Below are positions 32,795-42,750 of a stretch of DNA of 64,000 nucleotides, in pieces; positions within the stretch are counted from its first letter, which is position 1; the number at the start of each line of letters is the position of its first letter. Position numbers and translations under genes: made by a program. The notes beneath the pieces were generated by a model. It searched no databases and was not told the origin of the DNA. It was given only the letters and a program-made list of their open reading frames with translations. Origin of the DNA: Nematopogon swammerdamellus. Lineage: Eukaryota; Arthropoda; Insecta; Lepidoptera; Adelidae. The stretch spans positions 21,318,048 to 21,382,047 of the forward strand of contig OX336350.1 in assembly GCA_946902875.1 (NCBI GenBank), read 5' to 3'.

Positions 32795-33154
32795 CGTCCA
32801 AGTGCGAGTTGGACTCGCACACGAAGGGTTCCGTGTCATCGTATAAGATTTCGTCACATCGTACAAGAGTAAAGAATGCTATTTAGCATTCAACTCGCCT
32901 GTTTTGTTCCATGTTTTTTATGGTGTACAATAAAGTATATTTTGATTTGAAGATATATATAGCGGCGATATAAATACACCTATTTAAATCTTTGAAATAC
33001 ACACTCTGTGAAAATTTCAACTGTCTACCTATTACGGTTAACGAGAAACAGCCCGTTGACAGACGGACAGACGGACGGATGAACGGACGGACGGACGGAC
33101 GGACGGATGGACGGGGACGGAGGATCCCCTTGGAACCCTTTGGGTACGGAACCA
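32795..33154 (+). repeat. GTACGGAACCCTA dispersed repeat with GACG run
   Basis: Runs from CAAGTGCGAGTTGGACTC to GGTACGGAACC, with a GGACGGACGGAC microsatellite at 33070-33110. It shows the continuous CTACCTATTACGGTT junction that is split at 25000/34520. Confidence 0.75.
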
Positions 33155-33790
33155 GTAGTCAATATTAGGCAAGTTCTTCACACACAGTTAGGCTGGATGT
33201 GGCCAAAACGTGCGTTTGACTGCATATTACTAAACAGTTTGCTTGCGTGCAGCATAATTTGGCAGCATGCAACCAAAGAAAATAAAATAGCCTTAGGTTT
33301 GGCTGTGGTAGCCAAATTAGGCAGGATCTTCACAAACAGTTAGGCTGGATGCAACCGAAACGCGTGCTTGGCTTGCATTTGGCCGAACAGTTTGGCTGCA
33401 TGCAGGGATAATTTGGCAGTATGCAACCGAAGAAAAGAAAGTAGCCGAAGTTTGTCTGTGGTAGTCAATATTAGGCAAGTTCTTCACAAACAGTTTGGTT
33501 GGATGCAGCCAAAACGCGCGTTTGGCTGCATATTACTAAACAGTTTGGTTGCGTGCAGCATAATCTGGCAGCATGCAACCAAAGAAAATAAAACAGCCTT
33601 AGGTTTGGTTGTGGTAGCCAAATTAGGCAGAGTCTTCACAAACAGTTAGGCTGGATGCAACCCAAACCCGTGCTTGGTTTGCATTTTGCCGAACATTTTG
33701 GCTGCGTGCAGCATGATTTGGCAGTATGCAACAGAAGAAAAGAAAAATAGCCTAAGATTTGTCTGTGTTAGTCAAATTAGACGTGATTCG
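33155..33790 (+). repeat. Right subterminal satellite, 153-bp units in dimers
   Basis: Unit starts at 33155, 33308, 33461 and 33614 are exactly 153 bp apart. Units 1 and 3, and 2 and 4, resemble each other more closely, a 306-bp dimer. Each contains inverted CAGCCAAA/TTTGGCTGC motifs. Because 153 is a multiple of three, an open frame runs through, but it is a by-product. Confidence 0.9.
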
Positions 33791-34520
33791 ATAAATTTGA
33801 GCAGCATTTAGCTTAACGATAAGAGTACTATGTATTATAATAAGTGTTAAACAATTTTGGGCTGTTGTAATTTATAATAAGATAAAATAATAATAGTACG
33901 CTTTATGGTACGTTTATTTTGCAAGGGCGGACTTATTGCCTGAGGCAATTTCTCCCAGGCAACCTCGGATTACCTCACATTATTCCTCCATTACGGTAGC
34001 ACGTTAATTCATGTTTAGTTAATATGTTCATATTTATGCAACGTGTGTATGTTTTATAGGTGTGTTTTTGCAAAACTATGGTACGACAAGCCGTACGTTT
34101 TTGTTCCTGTACCCAAAGCCTGTACCTCGTTCTTTAGCCAAGATGCTGTTATGCTGTTCTAGCCACGTAAAAAGCTACTTCAGGCAAACTTTGGCTATCC
34201 ATAGGCTAATAACAATTAGCCAATTTCGATTGAAGAGCACAACCAAACTTATTTTGCATAAACTTTGTTACGACAAGCACAACGGTTTTGTTCATGTAAC
34301 TTATTATTGGGCTAAAAGGCTGTTATGCTGTCGTAGCCATTAGGTTAGCTGTACAAACTAAACTTTTGGCTGCTGGTAGACAAAACAGAGTTACCCAAAA
34401 TCGATTGTCTAACACAGCATAATGGATTAAGCTAAAACAACATAACTTTTGTAATTAGCAGCAAATATTTGGGAAAAAATTGAGTAGCCGAACTTTTGTG
34501 CTACTTCATTTTTTTCAGTG
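33791..34520 (+). repeat. Right terminal region with scattered AGCC/GGCT motifs
   Basis: Repeats of TTTAGCCAAGATG, GGCTGTTATGCTG and TACGACAAGCC, less regular than the array before it, running to the terminal TTTTTTTCAGTG. Confidence 0.65.
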
Positions 34521-34650
34521 TACGGTTCAAAAGATACCGCGCTTTAAAGGTTGAACTGACAGACTGACGGACGGACGGACGGACTGACAGACGGCGGCGT
34601 AGGCTTAGTAATAGGGTCTCGTACATATACGGAATCCTAAAAAGTCTACG
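34521..34650 (+). repeat. Right half of the split GTACGGAACCCTA repeat
   Basis: Starts TACGGTTCAAAAGATACC, continues with a GACGGACGGACGG run and GCGTAGGCTTAGTAATAGGG. Complements 24870-24999. Confidence 0.8.
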
Positions 34651-34710
34651 ACGCGGACGGCGGAATGCCGCGAGCAACGCCGCGGGAAAAATTACTAAGT
34701 ACATAATAAT

Positions 34711-35117
34711 TTTTTATTTTTTTTTATGTAATCCGGTATGGGTGGCTGAGTTGGAGGGGCCAAAGCGCATGCTCCGACCAGCCAATATCACCTCCGAGAA
34801 GGTAAGTGCCATACCGGCGACTTCCCTGGATTGCTGGCTATACTGGACTAGAGGAGAACACAACCGAGGCTGCTATGCGGCCATCTTACATCCAGTACGG
34901 TGGTACCAACCCAGTCGGCTACAAATTGAGCCTACCACCTGGTAAGGGGCAAGGGAAGGGACCTACAGTTTTACATCGGTTCCGAACGGTGAAGCAGCAG
35001 GTGTAGGTATGCACGTAAAGTTTTTCGTCAGAAAAAACTCATTGGTACACGCCGGCCGGATTCGAACCGCGGACCTTTCGATGAGAAGCCGGTGCCCAAA
35101 CCACTCGGCCACCCGCT
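34711..35117 (-). mobile_element. tRNA-headed SINE (family C), full length
   Basis: Minus-strand copy with T-tract at the low end and the tRNA-like head (CGAATCCGGCCGGCGT as read on the minus strand) at the high end. Confidence 0.85.
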
Positions 35118-35970
35118 GCTTATAATATTTGGGCGGCCGTGTTTGAGGGTTATATTTACTCTGAGCCCGGCCGGTAGTGTTTGCTCGCCCTCAGGCGCCA
35201 ATATGCACCACAGAATAAGCGTCGATTGGTCGTATTTGACGCATGATGTAATAATTACTGCGTGTAAGTGTGTCTCTAGAACGATAAAAAAGGTATGGAC
35301 CCCGAACCCTATCCTCGCCAGCGTAACACGATATAAGTAAAAGCATACTTGTTTCATTGGACGGTCGCGCGCTGGCCCGTCAGTCTGTCATCGGCTGCGC
35401 ATGATCTGTGTTTACGTGTAAAAACACTACAGCTACGTTTAGTGTGCACAATAGTGGAATATCTTATCATCGGTAAGTAGTACTTACCGATGATTACTAA
35501 GTACACTCCGCTCCCCGCAACTCGGCGACGCTAGTTTTCATACAAGCATTTGACAGTCCGGCGTCCATACCTTTTTATCGTTCTAGGTGTGTCTGCTGCC
35601 GGGGGCCGCGATAAGTATGTTTAGACTAGCGTGTGAGGGGTGGAGCGAGGAAGCGGGCACAGTCAACACCAGGCTGTCCACATCCGCACGCGTTGATGAG
35701 GACGTTTCAATTATATTACACCTGTCTTTGTAGTCAGAACTATCAGTAAAATGGTTGATCTTGCGCTCAAGCTGTATTTTCGATGGACTGTGGAATGATG
35801 GACTCGATGGAATATACCACGAAATTCAAAGCTCTTTTTTTATGCAACTAGAATACATATCAGGCTACGTGGTACAATAAAAAAACTATTGCTAATATCA
35901 TGGTATAATGGAGAAAAAAAAAACCGAGTCTACCGCGAGCGAAGCCGCGAGCAAAAGCTAACTAGTACAA
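35118..35970. other. Unassigned DNA; possible Helitron-like 3' end at 35935-35965
   Basis: ACCGCGAGCGAAGCCGCGAGC followed by AAAGCTAACTAGT resembles the GC-hairpin ends at 24214 and 59405. The short inverted word TACTTACCGATGATTACTAAGTA lies near 35475-35500. No gene. Confidence 0.35.
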
Positions 35971-35971
35971 C

Positions 35972-36240
35972 TTAAATAAAATCGACAGGGTCAAATTCAC
36001 CTCTCCTCGCGAAACCACGCTCAGTGATTTGCTTATCAGAAGATTTGCGTACTGTTGCTAGCCTGTCAATACGACGTTTGAAGACACCCAGGTTAAATGA
36101 TTCGGGAAACACACTCTTCGGAACACAGTTCCACACCCTAGCGGTGCAACAAAATAACGATTTTGAGAAACGATTTGTTCTCAAACGTTCAATATCAACA
36201 ACAAAGGGGAGCTGAACTTACCTACGAGTGTTGTGGCGAT
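35972..36240 (-). pseudogene. LINE ORF2 C-terminus (family a)
   Basis: The frame from 36184 contains RTNRFSKSLFCCTARVWN, then FPESFNLGVFKRRID and RLATVRKSSD, before running into the 3' UTR (GAGCGTGGTTTCGCGAGG). It lacks everything upstream of the last 70 or so residues. Confidence 0.75.
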
Positions 36241-36279
36241 AGGACCGATGCCAGGTAATAAATAAGGTATACTAGTTTG

Positions 36280-36603
36280 TACCGTGTGGGGCCGGTACTT
36301 TAAAAGAATAGCCCCACTGCATCTCTCCCTGTGTATGTCGTAAAAGGCGACTAAGGGATATGACTCCCTTCTTATATCACTAGGTGGTAGGGTTTAACCC
36401 GCCCGGGTTGATGCCACCGCATTGAATGAAAGGTCGGTCGAAACGGCTATGTAAATAGTTTGTGTTTTCCGTCCAGTTCAGTGTAGCCGGCACGACTGAA
36501 GGGAAGCACTGACGTGGCACCAAGTTCACCCGGTGCTATGGGCTGACATCACGGATGTTGTAGGTGATGTAGCCAACCGTGTCAGTTTCGATAAAAAAAA
36601 AAA
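36280..36603 (+). mobile_element. SINE family A, full length
   Basis: Starts ACCGTGTGGGGCCGGTAC, includes GTAAAAGGCGACTAAGGG, GGTCGGTCGAAACGGCTATG and CCAACCGTGTCAGTTTC, and ends in an A-tract. Minus-strand relatives at 55271-55600; body-only copies elsewhere. Its 5' head is shared with family B (9589). Confidence 0.75.
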
Positions 36604-36804
36604 ATAGTTCCTCAGAGCACCATGATTAGTACCTGCAATACAGACAAAGCGAACTCACGAAACGTCTGTGACTCAGCGTAAGCAGACCATCGGTAAATTT
36701 CGGGTAAGTTTCCAGTACCTAGTCAATGACAAGGGAAGATAAGAAGTAAGATACCAATGTCTGTCAAATAATGCTCTATCAACACGTATGAGTACGAGTA
36801 ACAG

Positions 36805-36958
36805 TCTCGGGTCATTCACGAGGGCGTGAATAGGCGCACCTGCCAGGCCGACATGGCATTCGTAACCCCCGCGTACGACCGAATGTCCATTGGCGTCGTT
36901 ACACACCGTACGGGTGGCTCAGCGCCGTATGTCGCGCTTTTATTTTTTTAATTTTAAT
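36805..36958 (+). repeat. LINE 3' end (family b)
   Basis: As 6409-6562, ending in a T/A-rich tail that meets the opposite copy at 36960. Confidence 0.65.
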
Positions 36959-36959
36959 T

Positions 36960-37300
36960 TTTTTTTATTGACAGCGCGACGTATGGCGCCGAGCCACCCA
37001 TAAGGTGTCGAACGACGCCCATGGACATTCGGTCGTCAGCGGGGGTTGCGAATGCCATGCCGGCCTGACAGATTTCCCATTCACGCCCCTCTTGAAGGAC
37101 CCGAGACTGTACTTGGGGTGAAATATATGGGCAGGGAGAGCGTTCCAGAGTTTACCGGTTCTGTAGAGGAAAGATCTGCAGAATCGATTGGTACGCATGC
37201 GCGGTAAGTTCAGCGTGTAGGGATGCAACCCCTGCCCAGTGCGCGTGGTGCGAAGGTGGAAAGGGGACGCCGGGATCGCATTAAACAGCTCCTCCGCGCT
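36960..37300 (-). pseudogene. LINE ORF2 C-terminus (family b)
   Basis: The minus-strand frame reads FNAIP-like residues, HPYTLNLPRMRTNRFCRSF, LYRTGKLWNALP, YSLGSFKRGVNG, then the 3' UTR. The R-T-G-K-L-W-N-A-L-P motif equals the RTARVWNSLP motif of family a. Longest family b copy together with 63191-63460. Confidence 0.7.
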
Positions 37301-37670
37301 TTCAATAAAAAAAAACTAACGCTCTGCTCTCTTTCAATAAACATTTTATTTGTTCTTTTTGTTTGCACCCCGCGCCTCCCCCCGCCCCGCCCCACAGCAT
37401 ACAGCCCTCGCTTTATTATCTGAAACGTAGTAAATTTGATGTTGGGAGAATTTGATCTGAAATTCAGACACAGATGATGTGAAGCTACAAGACACGAGGG
37501 ACGACGTACATACCTGCCTTCTTGCCAACCTTTCTTTTTACCCGACTCTGGTGAAGACAAATTAAAGTAATGTGTTTAGCATGTTTGTATGTATATGTAT
37601 GAGTGTCAGGGCCACTTTAGCGCTGAAACGACTCGTTGAGTTTGATAATTTGGTTTGTCTCAATTTCGCG

Positions 37671-37950
37671 ACACCGTTCGGAACCGGTGTAAAACTGTAG
37701 GTCCCTTCCCTTGCCCCTTACTAGGTGGTAGGCTCAAATTGTAGCCGACTGGGTTGGTACCACCGTACTGGATGTAAGATGGCCGCATAGCAGCCTCGGT
37801 TGTGTTCTCCTCTAGGTCAGTATAGCCAGCAATGCAAAGGGAAGTCTCCGGTATGGCACCTAACTTCTCGGAGGTGATATTGGCTGGTTAGAGCGTGTGC
37901 TTTGGCCCTTCCGACTCAGCCACCCACACCGGATTACATAAAAAAAACAC
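37671..37950 (+). mobile_element. SINE family C, 5'-truncated
   Basis: Begins at ACCGTTCGGAACCGGTG, lacking the tRNA-like head, and ends with GGATTACATAAAAAAA. Confidence 0.75.
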
Positions 37951-38204
37951 ACCGGGTACACTGGGTACCACATTTTTAGAAAATTCGAAATGGGGGCCGC
38001 GCATCGCAATATCGTCGAACTGTGTAGAAGGATTCGAATAGACAGGTAGCCCGATTACAGCATTTTCGATCAACTTTCTTGTTATTTCCTTCGTTTTTCG
38101 TAGTCGGGTTTTATAAAATTTTCATATTTTTTTTTAAGAAAGCCATTTTCAAACTGCATCAAACTGACCGTCCGACCCTTGAGCCTGGTCGTGGTTCGGA
38201 TTCC

Positions 38205-38410
38205 ACATAGGTCCCTTCCCTTACTTTACTAGGTTATACGGATTAACCCGCCCGCATTGGTACCACCACACCGAACGATGGTCGGTCGAAACGACTATAA
38301 TAGTTCGTGTTTTCCATCCAGGACATGCCAGCTAGTTCACGAAGGTTTCATATAGGCAAGGCATCAAGGGTGCAGGCGATGTGGCCAAACATATCATAAT
38401 ATCACTAATT
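38205..38410 (+). repeat. SINE family A body fragment
   Basis: Contains TGGTCGGTCGAAACGACTAT and GTTCGTGTTTTCCATCCAG; head missing, strongly diverged. Confidence 0.5.
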
Positions 38411-38419
38411 AAAAAACCG

Positions 38420-38821
38420 TTTAAAAACCCCCGACTCTTAAAAAGTCAAAAATAATTTCCGTTTACTTACATAAAGAAGTCGGTAGACCGCTAAGTAAAT
38501 TCCCGCGCAACTTTTGAGTCTTTATATTTAATTTACTTAGCGGTCCCCCGACTCCTTTAAGTAAGTAAACGAAAATTATTTTTGACTTTTTAAGAGTCGG
38601 GGGTTTTTTAAATTTGTAATTTAACTTTTATTTCAAGCTTTTTAAAAAAAACCGCATGCAAATCGGTCCACTTTTTAAGATAATAATTTTTTTTATTACT
38701 TAATTACTTTATTACTTGATTACAAACATAGCTAAGAACCATCCCGATTAAACAGGCTTCCTAATAAAAAAAACCGCATCCAAATCGGTCCATCCGTTTG
38801 GGAGCTACGATGCCACAGACA

Positions 38822-38858
<37 letters not shown>

Positions 38859-38910
38859 ACACACACGTCAAACTTATAACACCCCTCCGTTTTTTTCGTC
38901 GGGGGTTAAA
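38420..38910 (+). repeat. Full copy of the hairpin-bearing CCCCCGAC repeat
   Basis: Outer words AAACCCCCGACTC and GTCGGGGGTTAAAA, inner hairpin around 38460-38580, and an (AC)n run at 38820-38872. This copy shows that the block at 12604 and the block at 29286 are parts of one element. Confidence 0.7.
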
Positions 38911-39056
38911 AACGAACGTAATCAACCTACGTTTATGTACTACGTGTATGTATGTATGTATGTATGTTTATTTGTATATAATATTCTATATATTTAGTAA
39001 TTTGTATGTACACATGTATGGCTTATATTTTACTAGGATGTTATCATATTTTACGA

Positions 39057-39460
39057 GCGGCGGGTGGCCGAGTGGTTTGGGCATCGGTTTCTGATGCGAG
39101 AGGTCGGCGGTTCGAATCCGGTCGGCGTATACCAAGAGTTTTTTTCTGACGAAAAAATTTATGTGGATACCTACACCTGCTGCTTCACCGTTCGGAACCG
39201 GTGTAAAACTGTAGGTCCCTTCCCTTGCCCCTTATTAGGTGGTAGGCTCAAATTGTAACCGACTGGGTTGGTACCACCGTACTGGATGTAAGATGGCCGC
39301 ATAACAGCCTCGGTTGTGTTCTCCTCTAGTTCAGTATAGCCAGTAATCCAGGGAAGTCTCCGGTATGGCACCTACCTTCTCGGAGGTGATATTGGCTGGT
39401 CGGAGCATGCGCTTTGGCCCCGCCGACTCAGCAACCCATACAGGATTACATTAAAAAAAA
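39057..39460 (+). mobile_element. tRNA-headed SINE (family C), full length
   Basis: The head carries a good RNA polymerase III A box, TGGCCGAGTGG (39065-39075), and a perfect B box, GGTTCGAATCC (39109-39119), in the arrangement of a serine- or leucine-type tRNA. A body follows with GGAACCGGTGTAAAACTG, GGTACCACCGTACTGG and GGAGGTGATATTGGCTGG, and it ends ATTACATTAAAAAAAA. Four other copies lie in the window (18189, 34711, 37671, 50031). Non-coding; mobilised by a LINE in trans. Confidence 0.9.
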
Positions 39461-40905
39461 TGTACCTACCTATATATGTGTTGTTAATAAGTATTCTTAT
39501 TATTATTTTACCTACTTACATTCCACTATAATATTATCGAATCTCAAACATCCAAAGGTAAGAAATCTCTGTAAGGGATAAGTCCGCCTTTTCACCTTAT
39601 GTAAATTTTCTAATGTATTTGTTACTGTTTAATGTTTACTGGAGCAATAAAGAATTTTCTATCTATCTACTTTCCACGCTTTCGAAATGTGGCGCGGTTG
39701 GCTACATTGAGCCAGTGGTTGTGTGTGCTACGTGATTATGCCGTTATTTCTTGACGTTGGACATTTATCGGGTGTGGTTTTTGTGCTACATTCGAGCTAT
39801 TTCAACAGAGCGGGCCGGACAGTATCGAATTTTGCTCGGGCGAAACATAAAAATTCGCTCATTCGACATAGTATCGCGTTTTTACCCCCGACCTAATGGC
39901 CCCCAACACGCGGCGGCCGACCGACCGCGCCCTAACTCCTCACTCGTTGAACCTCGCCAGCCGTCTGCAGAGACCCGCGCACGGAACAAAGGGTTAATGC
40001 ACAACAATGGCTGCGGACAACGCCAAGCCGGCCTAGAGGCAGTGTAGTCATCGAGATATGTTTAGATTTTACTAGAGAGTGCTTATTGTTCATTGTATAA
40101 TTTCATCCATAGGTAGGTAACCTACGCTTGGACATGTCGAAAATTGCGTCCGTTCTAAATTTAATGCGAAGAACTGACAAACAAACTTCACAAGTCACAA
40201 TGTTTTGTTAGTACCTTATAAGTATTATATTAAAGTAACTTATAATAATCAACCCATACTACCGATCACGAGAACATTAATATTTACAGCATAAACATGA
40301 ATACTCCAGAATCTGACCACTCTGCCTATATTTGATGCCTATTTATATTACCTATATCTGGTGTAGGTATAGTGCCATCGTCAAAATTTTTATACTTAAT
40401 ATCAAGTCAAATCAAAAACAAGTTTATTGCAAAGAAATGTAATAGATAAGTCATATTAAAAATCTAAAGATAAAAGTGTATCTTTAGTGCACTCGAACAG
40501 CGCGCCATGTTCCACCGAATTGAGGCCATCTAGCCGCAACTGAGTTAGTCGATCGCGAGCCGCCGATGTCGCTACACGCGCAGTCCGCGCGCATACTAGT
40601 ACACTCCTCAGTTATTGCGACTTGATTGCTTTGAGACGATCTTCGTAGCGCATCCTCTGGGTAGTATAATATCGAGTTGTAGCGTGGCGTGAGCGGCCAG
40701 TCCACACGCTTGCACGTGAGGCGGGATCAAATTATGAGGGTAGTTATAAAATGTTAATTACCCACCCGCATATACTCCTTATTACGAGGACGCTCTCGGA
40801 GGCAGCGCGCGCCGCGCCGCGCTGCGCTGCGCCCCGCCTGGGCACTGCTGGCGGCAGGCGAGGCTGCAGCGCCCTACATTACGGTTTTCCGTAGCCAGTG
40901 TTGCT
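39461..40905. other. Unassigned DNA; CpG-rich patches
   Basis: GC-rich stretches at 39885-39990, 40500-40720 and 40790-40880 interrupt AT-rich DNA. Open frames at 39751-40047 and 40484-40705 show no domain. They may be unmethylated or regulatory islands, unproven. Confidence 0.3.
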
Positions 40906-40910
40906 GGATT

Positions 40911-40977
40911 TTGGCTCTGTCGACTGTACCATTATTGGTCCCTCGACACAGCCACCCATTGATTTACATAAAAAAAC
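40911..40977 (+). repeat. LINE 3' UTR remnant (family a)
   Basis: GGCTCTGTCGACTGTACCAT through CAGCCACCCATTGATTTACAT and an A-run equals the 3' tail at 6320-6384. Confidence 0.7.
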
Positions 40978-41290
40978 CCGCCAAGTGCGAGTCGGGCTCG
41001 CGCACCGAGGTTTCCGCACCACAAAAAAAGGCATGTTTCTTGTATGGGAACCCCCCTTAATTTTTTACTTTCTCAATTTTTTATTATTTGTTGTTAATAT
41101 CCGCCATAATACCACATATTCTGTGAAAATTTCAACGGGCTACCAATTACGGTTCAAGAGATACAGCCCTCGGACAGACGGACGGACGGGCAGACGGACG
41201 GACGGACGGACGGACGGACAGACAGACAGACAGACGGCGTAGGCTTAGTAATAGGGTCCCGTACCGGGTACGGAACCCTAAAAAAGACAC
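40977..41290 (+). repeat. GTACGGAACCCTA repeat, full copy
   Basis: From CCGCCAAGTGCGAGTCGG to GTACGGAACCCTAAAAAA, with GAAAATTTCAACGGGCTACC, CAAGAGATACAGCCCTCGG and a GACGGACGGACAGACA microsatellite in order. It serves as reference for the fragments elsewhere. Origin unknown to me, but very common in Lepidoptera. Confidence 0.75.
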
Positions 41291-41407
41291 TTGAGAAATA
41301 TCTGGTCAGGTGTTTGTTCGTCTATCCGTTTGTCTGTCACACACGCTGTCCTAGGTGATGCGGAATGTAAAGTTAACAATAAAATTTTTAATTATAAATA
41401 AAAAAAA

Positions 41408-41600
41408 ACCGACCCCTTAAAACGTCAAAACATTATTTCCGTTTAGTTACTTAAAGGCGCCGGGGACCTGGGGAAATAAAATATAAAAACTCTGAGCTGC
41501 GCGGTTTTCTACTTCTGGGGGCGGAGTAATTTTTTTTTATTTAACGGTCCCCCGACGCCTTTAATTAACTAAGGGGAAATTATTTTTTAATGTTTAAGGG
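41408..41600 (+). repeat. Diverged hairpin block of the CCCCCGAC repeat
   Basis: ACGGTCCCCCGACGCCTTTAA and its inverted partner with GTTTAGTTACTTAAAGG frame a TATAAAAACTC core. Confidence 0.55.
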
Positions 41601-41762
41601 TTGTGGACGTTTCGTTTAAAGTTCTGAGAAAGCACATTTTAAATCAATTACAATACAAAAATTAAATAAATGGCCTTATATTTTTAGTATCAATAATTAC
41701 GATATTTTATATAGATAATTATAGTAATTGTAACTATAAGTGTGTTGATAATGTTATTCTTT

Positions 41763-42336
41763 AAATAAAAAAAAATAGGTAAAAAAACTTTTAAGTTAAA
41801 CGGTTTTATTAAAAATAAAAAACTAAAAAAAAAAACAGCTGTACAAAAAACTAGAAAATAATAAGGACACAAGCCTGGGCCTTCTTAAGATTTTACGTAT
41901 GGGTAAGAAATCGTGCAATACTAGCGTGCTGTCTTCTCATGTCGGATGCCAAAGGGCACATTGTGTCGCTGCGTCAGCGGAATAAGTAATAAATTGAGAC
42001 TTTTAACAGACTAATATAAAAACGTGGGGCGCATGTTATTTATTACGCATATTATACGCCCCACGTATAATATGCGTTTTATATTAGTCTGTTAAAAGTC
42101 TCAATTTATTACTTATTCCGCTGACGCAGCGACACAATGTGCCCTTTGGCATCCGACATGAGAAGACAGCACGCTAGTATTGCACGATTTCTTACCCATA
42201 TGTAAAATCTTAAGAAGGCCCAGGCTTGTGTCCTTATTATTTTCTAGTTTTTTGTACAGCTGTTTTTTTTTTAGTTTTTTATTTTTAATAAAACCGTTTA
42301 ACTTAAAAGTTTTTTTACCTATTTTTTTATTTACTC
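41763..42336. repeat. 574-bp near-perfect palindrome
   Basis: Left arm 41763-42024 and right arm 42075-42336 are inverted copies with very few mismatches (for instance GTATGGGTAAG against its partner at about 42194). The 50-bp centre holds its own inverted words (ACGTGGGGCG with CGCCCCACGT; GCATATTATACG with CGTATAATATGC) offset by a few bases. It lies directly beyond the helicase stop codon. No coding capacity. Confidence 0.9.
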
Positions 42337-42362
42337 GTTTTTAGTTTGATTTTTGGCTCGTA

Positions 42363-42750
42363 TCATTCATTACGTAAACTCGTCATCCTTTCCAACTCTC
42401 TCATTGCATCTTTGTTACTCGGTTTCTTACCTGTCAATTACTCACAATCAAGCTCCTCAATACATAACCCTTCTAAAGACTTTACGCGACTCAATGCAAC
42501 ATACGCTTGACCCTCCTCAAATAGTCTGGAGCCCAAATACACGACAGCACGGTCAACAGTACTACCCTGAATTTTATGGACAGTGGAGGCCCATGACAAA
42601 ATTATCGGTAACATCCGTCTTTCAGCTGTTCCATAATTAAACTTTGCTGGAAACTGTATGGCTTTACGATGGATAAGGTGTCCGCCGTCTCTTTCAAAAT
42701 CAATTTGAACAGATGGTATGTCTGTTTCATACTTTTGCGTTCGACAAGTA
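42363..42750 (-). pseudogene. PIF1-type helicase C-terminus (Helitron-like), one stop
   Basis: The minus-strand frame reads [65 protein letters not shown]-x-Q-G and Y-V-A-L-S-R-V are the last conserved motifs of PIF1 helicases, the enzyme part of Helitron rolling-circle transposons. After a TAA at 42437 the same frame goes on with LTGKKPSN, DAMRELERM and a TGA at 42363, so the TAA is a mutation within an originally longer C-terminus. The N-terminal side is replaced by the minisatellite from about 42750 upward. The rest of the helicase and the Rep domain are absent. Confidence 0.75.

Larger units (their letters stand above)
25000..34520 (-). mobile_element. Decayed 9.5-kb EnSpm/CACTA-like transposon
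   Basis: The left end CACTGAGAAAAAA and the inverted right end CACTGAAAAAAAT form a short terminal inverted repeat. TA at 24998-24999 and 34521-34522 is the target duplication, confirmed by the two halves of one known repeat on either side. Both ends carry long subterminal arrays of AGCCAAA/TTTGGCT motifs. The interior has a spliced gene and an adjacent zinc-finger exon on the minus strand. CACTR termini, many short subterminal motifs and this gene pair fit the animal EnSpm (CMC) type from my knowledge of the group. Nested insertions and stop codons show it is inactive. Confidence 0.7.

Noticed and set aside
33107..33649. Open frames through the 153-bp array
   Set aside because: The unit length is a multiple of three, so a stop-free frame persists by chance; there is no domain, and the array is inside a subterminal repeat region.
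39065..39119. tRNA gene in the SINE head
   Set aside because: A and B boxes are present, but the head continues into a SINE body and has no complete cloverleaf that I could confirm; five copies in the window argue for a SINE.
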